Source: Microbacterium flavum
Lineage (GTDB): Bacteria; Actinomycetota; Actinomycetes; Actinomycetales; Microbacteriaceae
Assembly: GCF_018717645.1 (NCBI RefSeq)
Contig: NZ_JAFLHG010000002.1
Coordinates: 1-64,000 of the forward strand
Length of the DNA stretch: 64,000 nt
Reading direction: 5' to 3'
The translations under genes were made by a program, and so were the position numbers. Positions 58,370 to 64,000 of this stretch are shown here, piece after piece. The stretch's first letter is position 1; each line of letters begins with the position of its first letter. The notes below the pieces were generated by a model. The model did no database searches, was not told the DNA's origin, and worked only from the letters and a program-made list of their open reading frames with translations.

Positions 58370-58864
58370 ATGCCCGCCTCCTTCCGCACCCGGCCTGCCA
58401 CGCAGGCCGACGGCGGCTTCCTGGCCGACATGGTGGTGGAGGCCGCGAACTGGCGCCCCGACGGCGCGCGTCCCAAGCACCAGGTGATGACCCATCCCGA
58501 CCACAACCGCTACGTCGCGGGGTGGATGCGGCCGGGGGATGCCGGGTTCGTCGCGATCGATGCGCACGACCAGCCCGTCGGCGCCGCCTGGTACCGCATG
58601 CTCCCGCGCACCGAGCCGGGCTTCGGCTACGTCGGGACGGGTGTCCCCGAGCTGATCATCGGCGTGCGGCCGATCTGGCGGGCGCACGGCGTGGGGCGGA
58701 CGCTCCTTCGGCAGCTCTGCGAGCACGCCCGCGGACAGGGCTTCGCGCGCCTCAGCCTGTCGGTCGAGCGCGGCAACTTCGCTCAGCAGCTGTACCGCAG
58801 CGAGGGCTTCGCCATCACGGCGCCCGGCCACGGCCGCGACACGATGGTCAAGCGTCTGCGCTGA
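58370..58864 (+). CDS. GNAT family N-acetyltransferase
   Basis: The 164-residue product has a GNAT fold with an N-terminal arm (RTRPATQADGGFLADMVVEAANW), PVGAAWYRML (strand 4), IIGVRPIWRAHGVGRTLLRQLCEHARGQGF (acetyl-CoA-binding motif A), and VERGNFAQQLYRSEGFAI (motif B). The substrate is unknown. ATG 58370 has TAGCAT (58358-58363) exactly 6 bases upstream. It is convergent with the kinase gene, and the two stops are only 26 bases apart. Confidence 0.9.
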   Translation: MPASFRTRPATQADGGFLADMVVEAANWRPDGARPKHQVMTHPDHNRYVAGWMRPGDAGFVAIDAHDQPVGAAWYRMLPRTEPGFGYVGTGVPELIIGVRPIWRAHGVGRTLLRQLCEHARGQGFARLSLSVERGNFAQQLYRSEGFAITAPGHGRDTMVKRLR

Positions 58865-58890
58865 CTCCGCGCCGCGGCGCGGCGACGCGT

Positions 58891-60075
58891 TCACGGCTCG
58901 ATCGGGTTCCAGACGTAGCCGTCCGCCGTCCGCACGCAGCGCTCGGCGCCCGTCGGCCCCGCGCGGGTGTCACCCTCGTCGACCCATGTGCACGCATCCG
59001 CGCTGACGGTCGGCGTAGGGCCCGGGGGGCTCTCCTCCGGAACGGCGGGGAGCTGGAGCACTCCCCACACGAGGAGCGCGATCGCGACGGCCGAGACCGC
59101 CGCGATCCAGACCGAGATCCCGCGGCGCCCGGTGGATCCGCCGCTGCCGGTGAGAGGCGTCCCACCGGGGGCATCGGTGCCCGCAGCGGTACCCGCGCCC
59201 GCGGGGGTGGGGTCGGGTTCGCCCGGGGCGTCGGCGTCGGCGCCGGCCTCGGCGTCGTGGGCGCCCTCGCCGGAGAGGTGGTCGAACACTTCGATCGGAT
59301 CGCCGTCACGGTCGAGAGGGTGCGGATCGCGCACGGCGCCCCGGAGCAGCTCCGCTGCGGCGGCGACATCTGCCGGCCGGTCGCCTCGATCGGGCGCGGT
59401 CATCGATGCCACCGTGCGGGCCAGAGCGTCGTCGGCGGGGGCGACGGCGGGCGCGTCCTCGCCGCCGGCGAGGAGGACGCGTGCAAGGCATCCGAGCGCG
59501 TAGAGGTCATGATCCGGCCGCACGAGGCCGAGACCCTGCACGACCTCGGGCGGGACGTACCCGGGCGTGCCGACGACGAAGCCGGCATGGGTGAGGCGGG
59601 GATCGTCCGGCCCCGCGGCGATGCCGAAGTCGACGAGTGCGACATCGAGCGGGCCGCTCCCGGTCGCGCGCAGCAGCACGTTGGCGGGGGTGACGTCGCG
59701 ATGGACGATCCCCGCCGCGTGGACGGCGCCGAGGGCGGACAGCAGCTGATCGAGGATCGTCACGACCGTGCCCTCGCCGAGCGCGCCGTAGTCCGCCACG
59801 AGCCCGGCGAGCGAACCGCCCGAGACCAACTCGCACGCGATGGCGATCGAGCCGTCGTCCGCGCCCCACGCCGAGGGGGCGACGACGTGCGGATGGTCGA
59901 TGCGGATGGCCTGCTCGCGGGCGAACCTCAGCAGCTGCGCGCCGTCGCGCTGCCGCAGCACCTTGAGTGCGCAGACGCGGTCATCGCGCATGTCCCGCGC
60001 GCGCCACACGGTGCTGGACCCGCCGATGGCGATCGGGGCCATCAGCTCCCATCTGCCGCAGATCACCTCGCCCAC
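58891..60075 (-). CDS. Membrane serine/threonine protein kinase
   Basis: The 394-residue Hanks-type kinase has a Gly loop (IAIGGSSTVW), Lys about 38 (CALKVL), the catalytic HRDVTPANVLL (Asp about 127, Asn about 132), DFG about 149-151, and an activation loop ending GTPGYVPPE. A polar linker, one membrane helix (about 325-347) and a short extracellular tail with two Cys residues follow. No PASTA domain is present. GTG 60075 lies 8 bases after the stop of the HTH gene, so the two are cotranscribed. The kinase may sense the cell surface. Confidence 0.9.
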   Translation of the reverse strand: MGEVICGRWELMAPIAIGGSSTVWRARDMRDDRVCALKVLRQRDGAQLLRFAREQAIRIDHPHVVAPSAWGADDGSIAIACELVSGGSLAGLVADYGALGEGTVVTILDQLLSALGAVHAAGIVHRDVTPANVLLRATGSGPLDVALVDFGIAAGPDDPRLTHAGFVVGTPGYVPPEVVQGLGLVRPDHDLYALGCLARVLLAGGEDAPAVAPADDALARTVASMTAPDRGDRPADVAAAAELLRGAVRDPHPLDRDGDPIEVFDHLSGEGAHDAEAGADADAPGEPDPTPAGAGTAAGTDAPGGTPLTGSGGSTGRRGISVWIAAVSAVAIALLVWGVLQLPAVPEESPPGPTPTVSADACTWVDEGDTRAGPTGAERCVRTADGYVWNPIEP

Positions 60076-60083
60076 GGTGGGTG

Positions 60084-60554
60084 TCAGGCGCCTCTCGCGT
60101 CGTCGAGGACCGCGGCAACCTCGACCGCGCCGAGTCCGCGTGCGTGGTCGGCGAGATCGGCGAGCTGTGCGGGCGTCGCGTGTCGGGAGAGCCAGGCCAC
60201 TGACGCCAGCCGTGCGCTCCCGGCGGTGGACTGCGTGGTCAGCACGGGCACGGAGGTGGATGCCTCGGCCAGCACGGCGCCGATGGCGTCCGCGTCGCCT
60301 GAGCGGACACCGGGGTCGGCGAGGTGCTCCTCGAGCAGCGTCACGCGGGCGAGGACGGCGGGGTTCGTGATCTTCGTGCGCTGACCCGAGGCGAGCTGGC
60401 TGACCATCGGGGCGCTCAGTCCGATGACGGACGCAAGCCGGTGCTGGGGGAGACGGTAGGCCTCGCGGATCGACGCGAAACGCTCCTGCCAGGTCGCGCC
60501 GTAGAGGTCGCGCTGCGCGGAGCTGCCGAGGGCGTCCTCACGGGCTGAGCTCAT
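60084..60554 (-). CDS. Helix-turn-helix regulator upstream of the kinase
   Basis: The 156-residue product has an N-terminal Cro/C1-type DNA-binding domain (about 25-75: LPQHRLASVIGLSAPMVSQLASGQRTKITNPAVLARV) and an Ala-rich helical C-terminal part of unknown fold. It lies divergent from the VWA gene and is cotranscribed with the kinase. Regulation of that locus, and phosphorylation by the kinase, are plausible but inferred. ATG 60554 follows AAGGAAGGG; the frame is open to 60605. Confidence 0.87.
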   Translation of the reverse strand: MSSAREDALGSSAQRDLYGATWQERFASIREAYRLPQHRLASVIGLSAPMVSQLASGQRTKITNPAVLARVTLLEEHLADPGVRSGDADAIGAVLAEASTSVPVLTTQSTAGSARLASVAWLSRHATPAQLADLADHARGLGAVEVAAVLDDARGA

Positions 60555-60567
60555 CGATGCCCTTCCT

Positions 60568-60634
60568 TTGCAATTGCGAATGCGTGTGTTAGTTTGCTTC
60601 TGCAACTCTCAGCAGACTACTGGGCGGAGGCCCC
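60568..60634 (+). promoter_or_regulatory. Promoter of the VWA gene in an AT-richer palindromic region
   Basis: TTGCAA (60568-60573) and TAGTTT (60590-60595) are separated by 16 bases and form a good -35/-10 pair for the VWA gene. The -35 box overlaps the palindrome GCAATTGC (60570-60577). The same region carries the divergent promoter of the HTH-kinase genes. The HTH protein is the obvious candidate to bind here. Confidence 0.65.
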
Positions 60635-62491
60635 GTGATGGCACATCGAATGGGCTCGTGGGCGACGATCGCTCTGGCCGCTGTACTGCTCACCGGCGGC
60701 GCCGTCGCCCCGGCCGCCGTCGCAGCCCCCTCCGCCGCCGGGTCACCGGCCGAGGTGGTGCCGACGATGATCGTGCTCGACGCGTCGGGGTCGATGCTCG
60801 AGTCCGACGCGCCGGGCCCGCGCATCGACGCCGCCAAGGACGCCGCGACCGCACTCGTGAACGGCTTCCCCGCCGGCGCGCATGTCGGCCTCATGGTCTA
60901 CGGGACGGGCACCGGGAGCGCCGACTCCGAGAAGGACGCCGGATGCCAGGACGTGCGCACGCTCGTCCCGGTCGGTGAGGTGGACGCCGCGGCGATGACC
61001 GCGCAGATCGCCGGCATCCAGGCATCCGGATACACACCCATCGGGCGAGCGCTGAGCGACGCCGCCGCCGCGCTGCCGGGCGGAGCGGGCGCGATCGTGC
61101 TCGTGAGCGACGGGATCGACACGTGCGCGCCCCCCGACCCGTGCGAGGTCGCCCGCGGGCTCGCCTCGTCGGGGGTCGAGCTCACCGTGCACACCGTCGG
61201 GTTCCGCGTGGACGACGCTGCGCGGGCGCAGCTGGCCTGCATCGCGGATGCGACCGGCGGCACCTATGCCGACGCCCAGGACGACGGACAGCTCGCCGAG
61301 GCGCTGCGCGTCAAAGTCGACTACGCGCTGACGGGATACGAGACGCGGGGGACCCCGATCGCCGGGAGCCTCACCGCGGACGGGAACCCGCCCGCGATCG
61401 GACCGGGGCAGTGGCTGGACGAGTTCCGTGCCGAGGACCTCTCGGCGGTCGCCACGGGCGGCGAGGAGAGCTTCCTCCACTACCGCCTCGAGGTGCCCGA
61501 AGGCTACCGTCCGCACGTCACGGCCTCTCTGATACCGACCGCCGCCTCGGCGCCCGTTCCCGACCTGTACTCCGGCGTCTCGGTTTCGCTGACCGGCGCC
61601 GCGGGCGCGGACTGCGGGATGACGCGCGACGCCGTCGGCGCCGCGGAGGAGACGGCCTTCCCTCCGACCGCCGCTCTCACGAGCGAGTGCGACGGGCCCT
61701 TGATCCTCGCGGTGCGGCGTGATGGCACGGCGCTCACCGACCGGGATCTTCCGGTGGAGATCCTCGTCCGCCTGGAGCCTCCCGTCGACGCTGCCGGTCT
61801 CCCTTCCCCCGGAGCGCGTCCCGGGCCGGCGGCTCCCGTGCCCGACGCTGCGACAGCGACCCCGCTCGCGGGCGGCGGATCGTTCAACACCGCGGCCGAC
61901 ATCTTCCCCGGCCAGACCTACCGGTCGCAGATCGGCACGAGCGAGGTGAAGTTCTTCAAGGTCCGGTTGGACTGGGGTCAGCAGCTCAGCTACACCGTGA
62001 CCCAGGATCGTCGCCTCGACGGTGGTGACCGGATGAACGTCATCGGACCCCAGGTGCGCTCTCCTCTGCGGGCGGCACTACCCATGGCCGAGGGCAGCTC
62101 GCAGAACCTGGTGTGGATGACGGAGTCGGACCCCTCGTTCCGCACGCTCTCCCGCTCGACCCCCGAGCCGGTGCGGTTCGGATCGACCGATTACGCGCTC
62201 CCCGGCGAGTACTACATCGTCCTGGCCGACCGCAGCGGCGCCCGGGAGTTCGTCCTCGATTCGTTCCTCATCGAGGTCACCGTCAGCGGCGGGCCCGAAA
62301 GCGGTCCGCGCCCTCTGATCGACACGCCGAGTCCGGCATCCTCTCCGCAGGCGACGACGGAGCCGGACGCCTCGCACGTCGGCGGCTCCGGCGCGGTCGG
62401 GCCGGTCGCGCTCGTGGTCGGAGGCGGGATCCTCCTCGTCGGGGCGGCGATCGTCGGCGCCGTGCTGCTGCGCCGGCGTCGGAGCCTCTGA
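60635..62491 (+). CDS. Exported VWA-domain protein with C-terminal membrane anchor
   Basis: The 618-residue product has a Sec signal peptide (about 1-30, ending AVAAP), a von Willebrand A domain (about 40-225) with the metal site DASGSM, the Thr in ASGYTPIGRAL and Asp in VLVSDGIDTC, then a long beta-rich extracellular region, a Pro/Ser-rich stalk and a C-terminal membrane helix (about 590-612) followed by RRRRS. It is thus a surface protein held by its tail. GTG 60635 and ATG 60638 both fit GGAGG. Its divergent partners are the HTH protein and the kinase, suggesting one surface-sensing cassette. Confidence 0.88.
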   Translation: MMAHRMGSWATIALAAVLLTGGAVAPAAVAAPSAAGSPAEVVPTMIVLDASGSMLESDAPGPRIDAAKDAATALVNGFPAGAHVGLMVYGTGTGSADSEKDAGCQDVRTLVPVGEVDAAAMTAQIAGIQASGYTPIGRALSDAAAALPGGAGAIVLVSDGIDTCAPPDPCEVARGLASSGVELTVHTVGFRVDDAARAQLACIADATGGTYADAQDDGQLAEALRVKVDYALTGYETRGTPIAGSLTADGNPPAIGPGQWLDEFRAEDLSAVATGGEESFLHYRLEVPEGYRPHVTASLIPTAASAPVPDLYSGVSVSLTGAAGADCGMTRDAVGAAEETAFPPTAALTSECDGPLILAVRRDGTALTDRDLPVEILVRLEPPVDAAGLPSPGARPGPAAPVPDAATATPLAGGGSFNTAADIFPGQTYRSQIGTSEVKFFKVRLDWGQQLSYTVTQDRRLDGGDRMNVIGPQVRSPLRAALPMAEGSSQNLVWMTESDPSFRTLSRSTPEPVRFGSTDYALPGEYYIVLADRSGAREFVLDSFLIEVTVSGGPESGPRPLIDTPSPASSPQATTEPDASHVGGSGAVGPVALVVGGGILLVGAAIVGAVLLRRRRSL

Positions 62492-62550
62492 TCGGGCCGG
62501 CGCCCGCGTCAATCCGGGGAAATGTCCCCGACACCGCCTACCGTGGAGGG

Positions 62551-64000
62551 ATGCCGAGGAGCACCAGCACGCCCACGACCCCGCGCGGGACGAAGTCGAA
62601 CTCCTCCGCGCGCGCCCGGAAGCCGGAGCCGGCACCGAAGCGCTATGTCGACGAGATCGACAGGCCTCCCGTGGCGGTGCGGATGTGGCTCGGCCTGGCG
62701 CATGCGACGGGCGGCATGTTCCGGGCGTTCGGCCCGGAGGTCCTGGAGAAGGATCAGCGCCGCGACGGGTTCCCGTTCCTCCTCGTTCTCCTCGCGGTGA
62801 TCGGCGCGGTCGTCGAATGGTTCCTCATCGGCACCGACGTCGGAACGGCGATCAGCGCGTACAGCGTCGGCGCACTCGTGGGACGGGTCGCGTTCATCAT
62901 GCCGGTCCTCCTGCTCCTCCTCGCCGGCTGGCTCTTCCGGCACCCGCCCTCGGTGCACGACAACGGGCGCATCGGCATCGGCTTCGGTCTGTTCGTCCTC
63001 GCGATCGCGGGCTTCTGCCACGTCGCCGGCCACCGGCCGCAGCCGAGCGGCGGACTTCCCGCGCTGAGCGGCGCGGGCGGACTCTTCGGATGGATGATCG
63101 GCGAGCCGCTGTCCTACCTCACCGAGGTCGTCGCGTTCCTCGTCCTCGGCGTCTTCGCCGTCCTCAGCATCCTGATCCTGACCAAGACGCCGCCCGGGCG
63201 TATCGGTCGTCGCCTCGGCGACCTGTACGCGTGGATGTTCGGCGTCGAGCGCGCTGAGCCGGCGGCGGATGCGACCGCGACCGGGCCGACGGTGGCTTTC
63301 GGCGCCGCTGACGGCGATGCGGATGCGAAGGATGCCGGGACGCCCTGGTGGCGGCGCAACAAGACCGGGCGCGAGGAGGATGCCGACGGCCATCTCGGCT
63401 CGGACGACCTGACCGCCCTGCTCAGCACGTCGGGCGACGGCGGCTTCGATCAGGCGATCGCCACCCCGGTGTCCCCGCCCGTACCGCCGCTGCCCCCGCT
63501 CTCCGAGGCCGCGACCGAGATCATCGACCCGCAGGTGATCGCGCACGCCCGCGAGGCCGCGCGCGGTGCCGACACCTCGCTGCGCGAGGACAGCGGTGAG
63601 ATCGTCCTCGACGACGGCGTCCTGCCCGGCATCTCGGGCCTCGGCGACGATCACGACGGACGTCCGCCCGCGCCGCCCTATCGCCTGCCCGCGGTGACGG
63701 CGCTCGCGGCGGGGACCCCGCCGAAGGCGCGGTCGGAGGCGAACGACCGCGTCGTGGCGGCGATCACGAGCGTCTTCGAGCAGTTCTCGGTGGATGCCCG
63801 GGTCACCGGCTTCTCCCGCGGCCCGACCGTCACCCAGTACGAGATCGGTCTCGGCCACGGCGTGAAGGTCGAGCGCATCACCGCGCTCACCAACAACATC
63901 GCGTACGCGGTCGCGTCGAACGAGGTCCGCATCCTCGCCCCGATCCCCGGCAAGAGCGCGATCGGCGTCGAGATCCCCAACACCGACCGCGAGATCGTGA
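62551..64000 (+). CDS. ftsK: DNA translocase FtsK, 3'-truncated by window edge
   Basis: FtsK moves chromosome dimers through the division septum. The visible 483 residues hold the N-terminal part: a basic start, four hydrophobic helices (about 73-90, 105-125, 138-155, 185-210), a long Ala/Asp/Pro-rich linker (about 225-400), and the beginning of the motor alpha part (VTGFSRGPTVTQYEIGLGHGVKVERITALTNNIAYAVA). The Walker motifs lie past the end. ATG 62551 has TACCGT (62539-62544) exactly 6 bases upstream and also GGAGGG, so it can be read either as leaderless or with a Shine-Dalgarno site. The rnj-to-ftsK order is conserved in actinobacteria. Confidence 0.95.
   Translation, partial: MPRSTSTPTTPRGTKSNSSARARKPEPAPKRYVDEIDRPPVAVRMWLGLAHATGGMFRAFGPEVLEKDQRRDGFPFLLVLLAVIGAVVEWFLIGTDVGTAISAYSVGALVGRVAFIMPVLLLLLAGWLFRHPPSVHDNGRIGIGFGLFVLAIAGFCHVAGHRPQPSGGLPALSGAGGLFGWMIGEPLSYLTEVVAFLVLGVFAVLSILILTKTPPGRIGRRLGDLYAWMFGVERAEPAADATATGPTVAFGAADGDADAKDAGTPWWRRNKTGREEDADGHLGSDDLTALLSTSGDGGFDQAIATPVSPPVPPLPPLSEAATEIIDPQVIAHAREAARGADTSLREDSGEIVLDDGVLPGISGLGDDHDGRPPAPPYRLPAVTALAAGTPPKARSEANDRVVAAITSVFEQFSVDARVTGFSRGPTVTQYEIGLGHGVKVERITALTNNIAYAVASNEVRILAPIPGKSAIGVEIPNTDREIV

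Overview
The window looks like chromosomal DNA of a high-GC actinobacterium, most likely Microbacterium or a close Microbacteriaceae relative. The grounds are roughly 70% GC coding bias, many GTG starts and a few TTG starts, family content (DUF5302, DUF4395, actinobacterial IF-2 with a Gly/Pro/Arg-rich N-terminus), and a conserved actinobacterial backbone: infB-rbfA-truB-ribF, then rpsO, pnp, dapB, thyA-folA, dapA-rnj and ftsK. I see no prophage, transposase, CRISPR array, rRNA or tRNA.

Layout. 1-6500: end of infB, rbfA, mutY (minus), truB, two small membrane proteins, ribF. 6541-9893: deoC (minus), then a copper operon copZ-copA behind a CsoR-like operator. 9948-13479: SNF2-type helicase with a structured leader, then pfkA. 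13527-14853: an AbiEi/DUF559-type gene bracketed by symmetric arrays of 21-bp-spaced GTCCCA/TGGGAC sites, the most unusual structure here. 14906-18955: oligopeptidase B (minus), then a phosphate transporter gene broken by a G/C-homopolymer segment, preceded by a PHO-box-like repeat, and its small partner gene. 18984-25636: metallophosphoesterase, aspA, DUF4190-like protein, FAH-family hydrolase, PrsW protease, FKBP isomerase behind a 36-bp tandem repeat, and YceI. 25807-28921: EamA and MFS exporters, DUF167, rpsO. 29021-33318: 2OG-Fe(II) oxygenase, acyltransferase, and a luciferase-like monooxygenase with its FMN reductase. 33340-37541: dicarboxylate two-component system, DctA transporter, DedA protein. 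37694-44152: glycosyltransferase-SGNH fusion, C26 amidotransferase, GH15 hydrolase, a zwf-like dehydrogenase, two very small genes. 44236-50764: pnp with a long leader, a degenerate aldo/keto reductase homologue, histidine phosphatase, GNAT, dapB. 50800-64000: epimerase, OsmC, DUF4395-thioredoxin pair, thyA-folA, SDR, dapA-rnj, GNAT, a kinase-regulator-VWA cassette, and the start of ftsK.

Two signals run through the window. First, at least sixteen genes have a TANNNT hexamer exactly 6 bases upstream of the start codon, the arrangement expected for leaderless transcripts; this also settles several start codons. Second, the heptamer GGATGCC/GGCATCC recurs in most genes in both orientations. Intergenic space also holds several short-period inverted or tandem repeat families (18, 21 and 36 bp). 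Everything here comes from reading sequence and translations; no database search was run.
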